NCBI GenBank assembly: GCA_035275265.1
Contig: DATENC010000006.1
Span: forward strand, 124,001 to 188,000
DNA: 64,000 nt
From: JACQAP01 sp035275265
GTDB lineage: Bacteria > Pseudomonadota > Gammaproteobacteria > Burkholderiales > JACQAP01
Direction: 5' to 3'
In this document: positions 40,899-49,847 of the stretch, one piece after another
How positions within the stretch are numbered: the first letter of the stretch is position 1
Layout: the number at the start of each line of letters is the position of its first letter
Program-made: the position numbers and the translations under genes
Notes under the pieces: generated by a model
Seen by the model: the letters and a program-made list of their open reading frames with translations, nothing else
Database searches by the model: none
Told to the model about the DNA's origin: nothing

Positions 40899-41510
40899 AT
40901 GCTGAAGAAATTCCTTGATGGTTTGATTTTCGGCTTCGGCTTTGCAATCGCATTGGCGGCGTTATGGACTGTTTGGTCTGTTGGCATGGCGTATGTCATG
41001 CCAAGAATCCTGGATTCGGCCCTAACCACAACCAGGGAGCCGGAATTCAAGAATCCAGTGGACGCGCAAATCGTTGAGCCCGCGCCCGATGGTGCGCTTG
41101 AAAAGAAGGATTTCAGTTTTTTCAAGCACTCCAAAGAACGAATGAAAATACCTGAGGGTGGCGGGATTCTGGCGATGTCACCCATGGATACCGTCAATGG
41201 ATCCAAGAGACCCAGCACCTATCAGTTATGGCTGACCGACTCAAAGCTGTGGCAGATCCGAACGGTCGAAGACAAAGCCGAAATCGAAGCATTGCCCTAT
41301 CCAGCGAACGCGAGCGTTACCGATCTCGACAAGCTGATGCGCAAGAGTCTGGGATTCGCCGCGCGACAGAGCACCATGACAGTTTCAGCCGACGAATTGG
41401 GCAGACTGAAGTCCACTGGTGGGTCCTCGCACGACGACTCGTTGAACGGAAAGCTCAGGATTAGCGTTGAAGGGGTCGTGTTTTTTCAGCCCAATCCATA
41501 TGGAACATGA
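40899..41510 (+). CDS. hypothetical membrane-anchored protein
   Basis: A 203-residue protein with one N-terminal transmembrane helix (FGFGFAIALAALWTVWSVGM) and a soluble remainder. TYQLWLTDSKLWQIRTVEDK and LRISVEGVVFFQPNPYGT lie near the end. I do not recognise it. GAGGAAAGAG precedes the ATG. It probably belongs to the same plus-strand block as the cupin 35 bases upstream. Confidence 0.65.
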   Translation: MLKKFLDGLIFGFGFAIALAALWTVWSVGMAYVMPRILDSALTTTREPEFKNPVDAQIVEPAPDGALEKKDFSFFKHSKERMKIPEGGGILAMSPMDTVNGSKRPSTYQLWLTDSKLWQIRTVEDKAEIEALPYPANASVTDLDKLMRKSLGFAARQSTMTVSADELGRLKSTGGSSHDDSLNGKLRISVEGVVFFQPNPYGT

Positions 41511-41875
41511 CTTGGGGGGCAAACGATGCGAAACCCCTCGATGCAGTGCGGACGGGCCGCAGAAAACCGCGCCGGCCCAGTAACCGGCCTGACGCTGCGG
41601 CGCGCGAGGATCACACGCCGACGCAGCGCCGCGGTACCGAGCAGTTGCGCGAACTCATGCGTGCGTGGCATCAACTCAAGCCATTCCAACAAGCCGATGC
41701 GGCAGCGCTTCGAAGAAGGCCGCCTGAACATCACTTGAACCTGATTTCATGCACCAGTCGGGCGCCGTGGCAGACCCTGCGGCCCACACAAATGCGAGAA
41801 TGGGCGCACCTTAGGAATAAGTAACAGATTGTTCTACACCCGATCCACGCACCTTTTCGGTCCGAGGCCCCGTTC
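41511..41875. other. 365-base stretch without a convincing gene
   Basis: Open frames cover most of this gap on the plus strand (for example from 41526, MRNPSMQCGRAAENRAGPVT). They lack a ribosome-binding site and family resemblance and have Arg-rich shadow-like composition. No attC cores or hairpins stand out. It may be remains of a disrupted gene between the accessory genes and the DUF748 gene. Confidence 0.4.
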
Positions 41876-44800
41876 ATGCGACAAGGATTCCGCACCTTGT
41901 TTCGCCGCCGCAAACCGCTGACGGGACTCGATCCGCAGCCTCTCCGCCGTCGCCCCGTGTTGCTCAGGAAAATTGCCCTGGGCGTCTTGATCTCTCTGGT
42001 CGTGTACACCATCGTCGGCTTTTTCGTCGTTCCGCCGGTAGCGAAGCATTATCTTGCAAAGGGCCTGAACGAGGCGCTGGGCCGCCCCGTAGCCATAGAA
42101 GTCATCAAGATGAATCCTTTTTCCATGGTCGCCATGATCAAGGGACTCACGATCAACGAACCCGGCGCTTCGGCGGTGTTTCTGAGCTTTGGCGAACTGC
42201 GGGCAGACCTGCAGGCAGAATCCCTGGTCCGGCGCGGTCCGATCCTGCGCGAATTGACGCTTACCGATCCCTACGTGCACGTTGTCCGCAACGCGGATGC
42301 ACGTACTTACAACTTCTCCGACCTGATCGAAAAATTTTCCAAGCCCGAATTGCCGCCGAAAGAGGAACCCGAACAGGGAGCCCGCTTCTCCCTCAACAAC
42401 ATTCGGATTCTCAACGGACGCATCGAGATCGACGACCGGCCCAAGCAGGCGTTGCACACGGTGCGCTGGATCAACATCGCCATCCCCTTTATATCGAGCC
42501 TGCCCTATCGCGCGAACGATTACGTGCAGCCATCTTTCACCGCACTGGTCAACGATGCGCCGTTCTCTCTCCAGGGACGTACCAAGCCGTTCCAGGATGC
42601 ACTCGAAACATCGCTCGATATCAATATCGAAAAGCTGAACATCCCGCGCTACATGGAATACGTGCCGGTGGATCCTGGCTTCCGCGTCCGCTCCGGCAGC
42701 CTAGACACCCGCCTGACACTTACTTTCGTGCGCGCGCTTGGGCGGCCACCAATTTTGTGGGTGAAGGGCAAAATCGAACTGCACGAGCTCGCAATGACGG
42801 AGCGCGACGGCAAACCCCTTCTGAACCTCTCTCATCTCGACGTGCCGATCGTCGGCATCAACGTGCTGGGCGGCCAGTACACTTTCGGCACCATCGCGTT
42901 GCGGGGTCCCGAGGTATTCGTGCGGCGCGACCGCGACGGTAGCCTGAACTGGATGGCTTTCGTGGCAAACCAGGCGGCAAAAAGTGAGGCGCCCGCCAAG
43001 GATCAACCAGCCAAGGCAATTGCGCTTTCGGTGCCGGAGGTGAAGATCGACGACGGCAGGGTGCATGTTTCCGACCTTGTGCCGCATAAATCCTTCAAGA
43101 CCGACCTGTCGAACATCCAGGCCGTGCTGCGCGGCTTCGCCCTGCCGCAGACTGAACCGGCACAGGCCGAACTCACCTTCGGTACCGGACTCGGTGAGAC
43201 AGTGAAATATGCCGGCTCGATGACGCTCTCGCCGCTCGCATCGGAAGGCACGCTCGAGGCACGCAAGTTCAAACTCACCAACTACCTGCCCTACTACCAG
43301 GATCTGATTCTGTACCGGCTGGAGGACGGCATTGCCGACCTGAGCACACACTATGCATTCACTGCCACCGAAAAAGGGGCGGACGTCCAGCTCAGCAGGT
43401 TCAACCTGGCGCTTGCTTCAGTGCGAATGCGCAAGCCGGGGGAAAAGGAAGACTTTCTTTTCGCGAAGAGCGTGCAGATCAAGGACGCAAGCCTGGACTT
43501 GAGCAAGCTGTCCCTGACTGTGGGCGAATTCACCACACGCGACGGCTTCCTGAACATCGTGCGCGAACAGGACGGTGGCATCAATGCCACGCGCATCATG
43601 CCGGCGCCAAAGGAAGCCCGCACCGACGAAGCTGCCGTGGATCGCCAGGGTTCGCCCTGGCTGCTTATGCTGAAGCGCGCCGATTTGCAGAAATGGAGAA
43701 TCGCGTTCACCGATCTCACTTTGGCCGAGCCGGTGAAAATTGTGGCGGATGCCGTGACACTTCAAGCCAGGGAAGTGAGCAACGGGCAGGGTCATAAGGG
43801 ATGGATCGAGCTGGGTGCCACACTCAACGAAGCCGGGACGCTGACGGTGCAGGGACCGGTAGCGATCAGTCCGGTTGCAGCCGAGCTGAAGGTTGACGTA
43901 AAGAACTTCGGACTTGTTCCGCTGCAGCCCTACTTCGCCGACAGGATCAATATTCTTCTCACCAGCGCCGATCTTTCAGTCGCCGGAAACACGAAGCTGG
44001 CGCTGCCGCCTGAAGGTCCTCCCTCCGTAGCTTTCGACGGTGAGCTCCGGCTTACCCGTTTCACCACGATCGACAAGGCCAAATCGGAGGACTTCCTGAA
44101 GTGGAACACGCTGCACATAGGCGGCATCGCCTACAACCACGATCCGATGCGGCTCGGCATCGAACAGGTGGCGTTGTCGGACTTCTATTCGCGTATCATC
44201 ATTTTCCCGGACGGACGGCTCAATCTGCAGGGTATTGCGGCCCAATCCTCGGCGGAGGAAACATCCACTGCGGAGGGTGAGGCTCCAAAACAGGATCGCA
44301 CGGACAACAAGGCCGCGCCGGAAGACACGCAGAAGTCGGAGCCGAGCGCCGGGGCTCCACTACCGCCGATCCGCATCGGCAATGTCACGCTGCAGAATGG
44401 CGACGTGAATTTCACAGACCTGTTCATCAAGCCCAACTACTCGGCCAGCCTCACCGAGATCGGCGGGTCGGTGATCGGGCTGTCCTCGCAGCTCGACACC
44501 ACTGCCGATGTCGACCTGCGCGGGCGGTTCGCGAAAACTGCACCGGTGGAGATCAAAGGCAAGATCAACCCGCTGGTGCAGAATCTGTTCCTGGACATCA
44601 AAGCCGGCGTACGCGACATCGAACTGGGGCCCTTCACGCCTTATTCGGGCAAGTTCGTCGGCTATGCGATCGAGAAAGGCAAGATGACCTTCAACGTCGC
44701 GTACAAAGTCGAGGATCGCAAGCTCGCTGCCAGCAACCAGATCGTGCTCGACCAGCTCACTTTCGGCGGCAAGGTGGAAAGCCCCGAGGCCACCAAGCTG

Positions 44801-45559
44801 CCGGTGCTGCTGGCGGTGGCGCTGCTGAAAGACCGCAACGGCGTAATCGACGTCAATCTGCCTATCACGGGCTCGCTGGAGGACCCGAAGTTCAGCATCG
44901 GCGGTCTGATCGTCAAGGTCATCATCAATCTGGTGACAAAGGCCATCACTTCCCCGTTCGCGTTGATCGGCAACCTGGTCGGTGGGGGCGGCGAGGAACT
45001 GTCCTACGTGGAATTCGATCCGGGGTCCGCGGCACTTTCCGCCGCGGAACAGGACAAACTCGTCGCGTTACAGAAGGGTCTGGCCGACCGGCCGGCACTC
45101 AAGCTGGATGTCACGCCGCGTGCCGATCCCGAGAAGGACCGGGAAGGATGGCGCCGCCATAACTTCGAACAGATGGTGAAAGCGGAAAAGTTCAAGGATC
45201 TGGTCAAACAGGCCGCGACAGTTGAATCCGTCGACGACGTAACTGTTGCGCCCGAAGAATACGAGAAGTACCTGCGGCGTGCCTACAAGGCGGCCAAGTT
45301 CCCAAAACCGCGCAATGCGATCGGATTCGTCAAAGATTTGCCGGTCGACGAAACCGAAAAGCTGATGCTGGCCAACATCCAGATCAGAGACGACGACCTG
45401 CTGGAACTTGCCAACCAACGCGGCCAGACGGCCAAGGACTTCCTCACTCGCACCGGCGAAGTGGCGCTTGAGCGGGTATTCCTGATCGCCCCAATACTGG
45501 AAGCTGCGAAACCGGAAGACAAGCTCAAGGGCAGTCGGGTGGATTTTTCATTGAAGTGA
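41876..45559 (+). CDS. DUF748 / AsmA-like envelope protein
   Basis: A 1227-residue protein. After a basic N-terminus, one transmembrane helix (ALGVLISLVVYTIVGFFVVP, about 34-53) anchors it to the inner membrane. The long periplasmic part has DUF748 features of AsmA-like lipid-transfer proteins: ALGRPVAIEVIKMNPFSMVA, FSLNNIRILNGRIEIDDRPK and DLRGRFAKTAPVEIKGKINP. The C-terminal region (LSYVEFDPGSAALSAAEQDK) is OmpA-like. By family analogy it may bridge the periplasm and influence outer-membrane lipids. At 3.7 kb without attC neighbours, it does not fit a gene cassette. Confidence 0.92.
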   Translation: MRQGFRTLFRRRKPLTGLDPQPLRRRPVLLRKIALGVLISLVVYTIVGFFVVPPVAKHYLAKGLNEALGRPVAIEVIKMNPFSMVAMIKGLTINEPGASAVFLSFGELRADLQAESLVRRGPILRELTLTDPYVHVVRNADARTYNFSDLIEKFSKPELPPKEEPEQGARFSLNNIRILNGRIEIDDRPKQALHTVRWINIAIPFISSLPYRANDYVQPSFTALVNDAPFSLQGRTKPFQDALETSLDINIEKLNIPRYMEYVPVDPGFRVRSGSLDTRLTLTFVRALGRPPILWVKGKIELHELAMTERDGKPLLNLSHLDVPIVGINVLGGQYTFGTIALRGPEVFVRRDRDGSLNWMAFVANQAAKSEAPAKDQPAKAIALSVPEVKIDDGRVHVSDLVPHKSFKTDLSNIQAVLRGFALPQTEPAQAELTFGTGLGETVKYAGSMTLSPLASEGTLEARKFKLTNYLPYYQDLILYRLEDGIADLSTHYAFTATEKGADVQLSRFNLALASVRMRKPGEKEDFLFAKSVQIKDASLDLSKLSLTVGEFTTRDGFLNIVREQDGGINATRIMPAPKEARTDEAAVDRQGSPWLLMLKRADLQKWRIAFTDLTLAEPVKIVADAVTLQAREVSNGQGHKGWIELGATLNEAGTLTVQGPVAISPVAAELKVDVKNFGLVPLQPYFADRINILLTSADLSVAGNTKLALPPEGPPSVAFDGELRLTRFTTIDKAKSEDFLKWNTLHIGGIAYNHDPMRLGIEQVALSDFYSRIIIFPDGRLNLQGIAAQSSAEETSTAEGEAPKQDRTDNKAAPEDTQKSEPSAGAPLPPIRIGNVTLQNGDVNFTDLFIKPNYSASLTEIGGSVIGLSSQLDTTADVDLRGRFAKTAPVEIKGKINPLVQNLFLDIKAGVRDIELGPFTPYSGKFVGYAIEKGKMTFNVAYKVEDRKLAASNQIVLDQLTFGGKVESPEATKLPVLLAVALLKDRNGVIDVNLPITGSLEDPKFSIGGLIVKVIINLVTKAITSPFALIGNLVGGGGEELSYVEFDPGSAALSAAEQDKLVALQKGLADRPALKLDVTPRADPEKDREGWRRHNFEQMVKAEKFKDLVKQAATVESVDDVTVAPEEYEKYLRRAYKAAKFPKPRNAIGFVKDLPVDETEKLMLANIQIRDDDLLELANQRGQTAKDFLTRTGEVALERVFLIAPILEAAKPEDKLKGSRVDFSLK

Positions 45560-45931
45560 CGCGCGATACAACTTTGGGGGTCGGTTACCTAACGCAGTTC
45601 CCCTTGCGTTATTTGTGATAAGTGGCGCAGGACGCACATGTCACCGCTACTGCCTTATCTGGCTGCAGCTCCATGGTGGTTGGTGTACCAGGTTGGATCG
45701 TTCGTAAGCTAAACGGTGTATTGATTGTTGAATGCGCGATAAACGCATTCCTGCTGCATCTTTTCGGAGTTGCCGTAGATCAGTGACAACAGAGACTTGA
45801 CCGGTAGAACCAAGGGCCACAGGATCCGGACAATGACCGCTGACAACGCGCATGTCGACTCCTCCCAGAAAGCAAGAGAAACGCCGCAGATAGCACACCA
45901 ACGTGGACGTTAGTCGCCCGAGGCCGTTTTC
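45560..45931. other. 372-base non-coding stretch with a small hairpin
   Basis: No gene with recognisable family or good start was found. TAACGCA at about 45590 and TGCGTTA at about 45605 form a 7-bp hairpin shortly after the DUF748 stop, a possible weak terminator. ACCTAAC at 45587 matches an R'' core and GTTAGTC at 45909 resembles an R' core just before the GNAT gene. They are 320 bases apart without arm pairing, so I do not call an attC. Confidence 0.4.
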
Positions 45932-46489
45932 ATGCATTACGGATTGCGAAAGGCAACCCTTCAAGATCGAGCCGCTCTGGAAACGCTAATCGCCCGATCG
46001 GCGCGACAGCTTGGAGCACAGGATTACACTGCGGGGCAAATTGAAGGCGCGCTACGCGGAGCATTTGGGGTCGATACGCAACTGATTCGGGATGGAACAT
46101 ATCTTGTTGTGGAGTCGGAAGGCCAAATTGTCGGCTGCGGTGGTTGGAGTCGCCGGCGTACGCTCTTCGGCGGAGATAGTCATGCTGAACGCAGCGCCGC
46201 CGAGCTTGATCCTCGTGCTGAACCCGCGAAAATACGAGCGTTCTTTGTTGCGCCTGAGCACGCACGCAAGGGAGTCGGTACGATCATTCTCAAACACTGC
46301 GAAGATGCAGCTCGCTCATTCGGTTTTTCGCGCGTGGAATTGATGGCCACCCTCCCCGGTGTGAGGTTGTACTCCCGGCATGGTTACGTGTCGGGCTCAC
46401 CCATACAATACGAACTAGCTCCGGGACTTAGTATCGAATTTGTTCCAATGAGCAAAACACTTCATGGGCGCAATGAACCTGACAACTAA
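45932..46489 (+). CDS. GNAT-family N-acetyltransferase
   Basis: A 185-residue GNAT acetyltransferase. It begins MHYGLRKATLQDRAALETLI, then YLVVESEGQIVGCGGWSRRR, AKIRAFFVAPEHARKGVGTI with the acetyl-CoA-binding RxxGxG-type loop (ARKGVG) and VELMATLPGVRLYSRHGYVS. The substrate is unknown. It lies 17 bases after a GTTAGTC that looks like a worn R' core, so it may once have been a cassette gene. The VOC gene follows 21 bases after its stop. Confidence 0.88.
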   Translation: MHYGLRKATLQDRAALETLIARSARQLGAQDYTAGQIEGALRGAFGVDTQLIRDGTYLVVESEGQIVGCGGWSRRRTLFGGDSHAERSAAELDPRAEPAKIRAFFVAPEHARKGVGTIILKHCEDAARSFGFSRVELMATLPGVRLYSRHGYVSGSPIQYELAPGLSIEFVPMSKTLHGRNEPDN

Positions 46490-46510
46490 CCAGAGTGACC
46501 GACGCCTGTT

Positions 46511-46933
46511 ATGAATCCTCGTGTCACTCTGCTCACCCTCGGGGTAGATGATCTCGAACGCGCGGTTGCGTTCTACCGGGATGGCCTGGGCTTCAGCACG
46601 AAGGGCATCATCGGTGCGGAGACCGAAAATGGCGCCGTCGCTTTCTTCAATCTGCAATCAGGCTTGAAGCTTGCCCTGTGGCCGCGCAAGAGCCTCTCGG
46701 CCGACAGCGGCGCGCCGATGCAAGCACCAAGCGCAGTCGAGTTCTCTATCGGCCACAATGTTTCCTCCGAGCAAGAAGTTGACTCGGTGATGCGGCAGGC
46801 AGCGCGGGCCGGGGCAAAGATTGTCAAGCCAGCCCAGCCAACGTTCTATGGAGGTTATGCAGGCTACTTCCAGGATCCAGACGGTCACCTTTGGGAAGTC
46901 GCGTTCAATCCAGGCTTCGCGTCGCTCGGCTGA
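46511..46933 (+). CDS. VOC / glyoxalase-fold protein
   Basis: A 140-residue vicinal-oxygen-chelate protein. The first beta-alpha-beta-beta-beta module is VTLLTLGVDDLERAVAFYRD, then GLGFSTKGIIGAETENGAVA. The second contains YAGYFQDPDGHLWEVAFNPG with the conserved Asp-Pro-Asp-Gly-His. Members include glyoxalases, dioxygenases and antibiotic-binding proteins. This pattern (LxLGVxDLxRAxxFYRDGLG) is the common uncharacterised subgroup. It is closely spaced behind the GNAT gene. Confidence 0.9.
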   Translation: MNPRVTLLTLGVDDLERAVAFYRDGLGFSTKGIIGAETENGAVAFFNLQSGLKLALWPRKSLSADSGAPMQAPSAVEFSIGHNVSSEQEVDSVMRQAARAGAKIVKPAQPTFYGGYAGYFQDPDGHLWEVAFNPGFASLG

Positions 46934-47002
46934 GCCACTGTTTACTCGCCGGCTTACGGACATCGCGTCCGCCTTTTGGCGTGACAAGAGAGAGGAAAAT
47001 CC

Positions 47003-47587
47003 ATGAAGTTCGCGCACGCTTTCCTATTGGCTCTAGTTGGCTGGCATTCCACTACTGCGCAGGTTGACGCGGCTGATGTGAGTCAAGCGGTGGAAGAGAT
47101 ATACATTGTCCGCTCGCTAAGACTCTCGCGCGATGCCCCCACAGCGAATTGCGCGCCTGATAGAACAGGGTTTGCAAATGCACGCGTCGAAGATCGTTAC
47201 CACTTCCAGTCTCTGAACGTAGAGACCAAGACCGGTCTGCTTACCGACGCCAACGTGGCCACCGTTGGTGAATTGCTCGCGTGCTTCGGTCCATCTGCGG
47301 ATCCTTTGATTTCCAACTTCTATGCGGAAGGATCTCTTGGCGGGGTGACGTTCACCGGCAAAGGAGAATGTCGCGCTGCCAGGAAGGACTATCCGGAGCC
47401 AGGGCTAAATTTGTTCCGTTGCTTCCTCAACATTGCCAACTTGCCAGACCACTATGTTGGTGGTCATCTCACGACCAACACCGTGACATCAAGGCAGAGC
47501 ATCGGCATGACGTCTGACCCTCCTGGTTACGTGCAACCATCCATTGCCACAATTCGTCTCTGGAAGAAAAGGCCTTCGGCGAATTGA
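47003..47587 (+). CDS. exported hypothetical protein
   Basis: A 194-residue protein with a signal peptide (MKFAHAFLLALVGWHSTTAQ) and four or five Cys in the mature part (NCAPDRTG, ACFGPSADP, GECRAARK, FRCFLNIAN) that could form disulfides. The end is IGMTSDPPGYVQPSIATIRL. I do not recognise the family. AGAGAGGAAAA lies before the ATG. It is on the plus strand between the VOC and DUF2157-like genes. Confidence 0.7.
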   Translation: MKFAHAFLLALVGWHSTTAQVDAADVSQAVEEIYIVRSLRLSRDAPTANCAPDRTGFANARVEDRYHFQSLNVETKTGLLTDANVATVGELLACFGPSADPLISNFYAEGSLGGVTFTGKGECRAARKDYPEPGLNLFRCFLNIANLPDHYVGGHLTTNTVTSRQSIGMTSDPPGYVQPSIATIRLWKKRPSAN

Positions 47588-47686
47588 GAGGTAGCGAACA
47601 TAGATGTGAGGAGCGTAGGTCACGTTAAGCGGAGTATGAGGAGTGCGTGGCAATCGCAGTTCCATTATTCAAAGGTTCTACCGCAC

Positions 47687-48679
47687 ATGTACACCGATGA
47701 AGATATCGCCTCCGCAATAGCCGCGGGAATTCTCACCGAAGAAACCGCGGGCGCATTTCGAGCTCACGTTGCAAAACTCAAGAGCGGACCGGCCGTAGAC
47801 GAGGAGCATTTTCGCCTTGTCACCGGCTTCAATGACATATTTGTCGTGATCGCCTGCCTGCTTTTGCTGGCCTCTGTGGCTTGGATCGGCGCTGCCTTGG
47901 CGCCATGGGTTGGCGCAGTAGCGGTTTCCATCTTCGCGTGGGCGCTCGCCGAGTTCTTTACTCGACGACGACGCATGGCGCTGCCCGCAATTGTTCTCCT
48001 CTTGGCCTTTGTAGGCGGCGTGCTGGCTACTGGCGTTCTCTTCCTGGGGAAAGAACCCGAGTCCGTCGTTGTTGCAAGCGCGCTCGCCGCGGTTGCCGCC
48101 TGGCTGCATTGGTTGCGTTTTCACGTCCCTATTACCGTCGCGTCTGGAGCGGCGGCTGCGGTCGGTTGTGTCGTTGCGTTGCTCATTTCAGCAGTACCAG
48201 CGGCAAGGCATTGGACAACCGCAATTTCCCTCATAGCCGGAATCGCCGTGTTCGCACTGGCAATGAGGTGGGACGCAACCGATACGGCGCGCCAGACCCG
48301 GCGGTCGGACGTGGCGTTCTGGCTACATCTTCTGGCTGCACCGCTCCTCGTGCATCCTGTTTTTGCATCATTGGGTGTATTCGATGGACGCACGACCTTG
48401 GGACAAGCGGTTGTGGTTGTAGTGCTTTACGTCGCTATAGCGCTCATTTCCCTTTGCATCGATCGTAGGGCACTGATGGTTTCCGCGTTGATTTACGTCC
48501 TGTATACATTCAGCGCTCTGTTGAAACTGTATGGCGTAGTCAGCTTGAGTTTCGCGATCACTGCTCTCGTTATCGGTTCCGCCTTGTTGCTCCTTTCGGC
48601 GTTCTGGCACCCCAGCCGCGCATTTGTACTGGGGTTTTTCCCGCTTGCCATGAAGACGCGCCTCGCGCCCTTGCGGTGA
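47687..48679 (+). CDS. DUF2157-like multi-pass membrane protein
   Basis: A 330-residue inner-membrane protein with about nine hydrophobic segments. The soluble N-terminus YTDEDIASAIAAGILTEETA, then GFNDIFVVIACLLLLASVAW, resembles the cytosolic helix-turn and first membrane span of DUF2157 proteins. Later segments include MALPAIVLLLAFVGGVLATG and LSFAITALVIGSALLLLSAF. The function is unknown. ATG 47687 is preferred because upstream codons are not family-like. A GTTAAGC at 47624 resembles an R' core but has no partner. Confidence 0.72.
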   Translation: MYTDEDIASAIAAGILTEETAGAFRAHVAKLKSGPAVDEEHFRLVTGFNDIFVVIACLLLLASVAWIGAALAPWVGAVAVSIFAWALAEFFTRRRRMALPAIVLLLAFVGGVLATGVLFLGKEPESVVVASALAAVAAWLHWLRFHVPITVASGAAAAVGCVVALLISAVPAARHWTTAISLIAGIAVFALAMRWDATDTARQTRRSDVAFWLHLLAAPLLVHPVFASLGVFDGRTTLGQAVVVVVLYVAIALISLCIDRRALMVSALIYVLYTFSALLKLYGVVSLSFAITALVIGSALLLLSAFWHPSRAFVLGFFPLAMKTRLAPLR

Positions 48680-48778
48680 TATCTTTCCGGTTGTGGGAAC
48701 TGGTCCATCACACGGCGCCCCATGCGCTCTAATAACGCGTTCGAAAACGACGACGCTCGACGTCGCGAAGGAAGCGAT

Positions 48779-49171
48779 ATGACAACCACCCGCGCCACAC
48801 CAAAGACGATCGACGAGTACATCTCGGGCTTTCCGCCTGACGTCCAGGCGGTTCTCCAGAAGGTTCGGCAAATAGTGAGGAGCGCCGCTCCCGATGCGCA
48901 GGAGGCCATCAGTTACCAGATACCGGCGTTCAAGTTGGATGGTGTTCTCGTGTACTTCGCCGCTTTCAAGAAGCACATCGGCTTCTACCCACCAATCAGA
49001 GGCGATGCAGGAATGAAGAAGTCCGTCTCGGCTTATGCGGGGCCGAAGGGCAACCTCCGGTTTCCATTGGATCAACCGATTCCCTACGATCTCATCAAAC
49101 GCATAACTAAGCTTCGCCTCAAGCAGAACTTGGCGAAGGTCACATCTAAAGGCAAGAAAGAACGCCGATGA
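48779..49171 (+). CDS. DUF1801 protein (copy 3)
   Basis: A 130-residue DUF1801 protein with the full family pattern: TIDEYISGFPPDVQAVLQKV, SAAPDAQEAISYQIPAFKLD, VYFAAFKKHIGFYPPIRGDA and KGNLRFPLDQPIPYDLIKRI. It ends in a Lys-rich tail (TSKGKKERR). GAAGGAAG lies five bases before ATG 48779. It is the third DUF1801 in the accessory region and closest to the classical YdhG form. The function is unknown. Confidence 0.92.
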   Translation: MTTTRATPKTIDEYISGFPPDVQAVLQKVRQIVRSAAPDAQEAISYQIPAFKLDGVLVYFAAFKKHIGFYPPIRGDAGMKKSVSAYAGPKGNLRFPLDQPIPYDLIKRITKLRLKQNLAKVTSKGKKERR

Positions 49172-49282
49172 GCGTCAAACTGCGTTTGTCCCGTAGCGTT
49201 GGGACGCGATCGTTGTGCGCCGGGGTGAAATGGTCTCGCGCGCCAGCTATCTGACGGCAGCCCGCAACTTCAGACCATAGCC

Positions 49283-49693
49283 GTGGCCGATCGACGGAAG
49301 CGCTTGCTCGGCGGTTTGTTGTCCACTGTGGTCGGCGTGCTGACGGCTGCAATGGTCTACGGGTATCCCGAACGGCTCAACGCCCCGGCGTGGGTTGCTT
49401 ATGCGGCTTGTTCGGGGCTTGTGGTTGCGGGGTTGACCATCATTGTGGCCGAGTCCCCGCTACGTCGCACTCACACGTGGCTTTGCGTTGCGTGCACAGT
49501 TGCATTGCTCGTTCCGGGCATATGGGTCGCGTTTGGTCCAGGTGTACGCGAGTGCTCAATATCCGTGCCGTTCTTCAGTACCGCTGGCTCAGAACTCCTG
49601 TGTCGTGGAGCATTTGGCCTCGGCGCATTCATCGTTGCCGCACTGCTGATCTGGGTTGTGTTGCGTGCCCTTCGCCAACAAAATATAAGCTAA
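49283..49693 (+). CDS. membrane protein, four transmembrane segments
   Basis: A 136-residue protein from GTG 49283 (ADRRKRLLGGLLSTVVGVLT) with hydrophobic stretches WVAYAACSGLVVAGLTIIVA, LCVACTVALLVPGIWVAF and FGLGAFIVAALLIWVVLRAL. I do not recognise it. Its TAA stop is in GCTAACCCTTCC, the left end of an attC-like sequence, so it probably was a cassette gene. Confidence 0.62.
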   Translation: MADRRKRLLGGLLSTVVGVLTAAMVYGYPERLNAPAWVAYAACSGLVVAGLTIIVAESPLRRTHTWLCVACTVALLVPGIWVAFGPGVRECSISVPFFSTAGSELLCRGAFGLGAFIVAALLIWVVLRALRQQNIS

Positions 49694-49730
49694 CCCTTCC
49701 TTCGAACGGAATGGCCACGCGCAACCGGAG
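49688..49730 (+). other. half attC (left end only)
   Basis: GCTAACCCTTCCTTCGAACG at 49689 contains the previous gene's stop and resembles the left half of attC sites 3 and 5. No R' core follows within 120 bases. I read it as an attC truncated by deletion. Confidence 0.4.
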
Positions 49731-49847
49731 TCTGTCGCTTGTATCAAACATTGCGCCCCGAACCCTCACGTTCTGGATGAGCGCGCGAATCAGCAAATGA
49801 AAGTACCGCAAGCGGACCGAATCCTGGTGCAGGAACGGAGTAACTGC

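Noticed and set aside
45587..45915. Possible attC from ACCTAAC to GTTAGTC
   Set aside because: The cores are over 300 bases apart, the interior arms do not pair, and GTTAGTC breaks the GTTRRRY rule.
47624..47630. GTTAAGC resembling an R' core
   Set aside because: No partner R'' core or pairing arms lie within 120 bases upstream, so a chance heptamer is likely.
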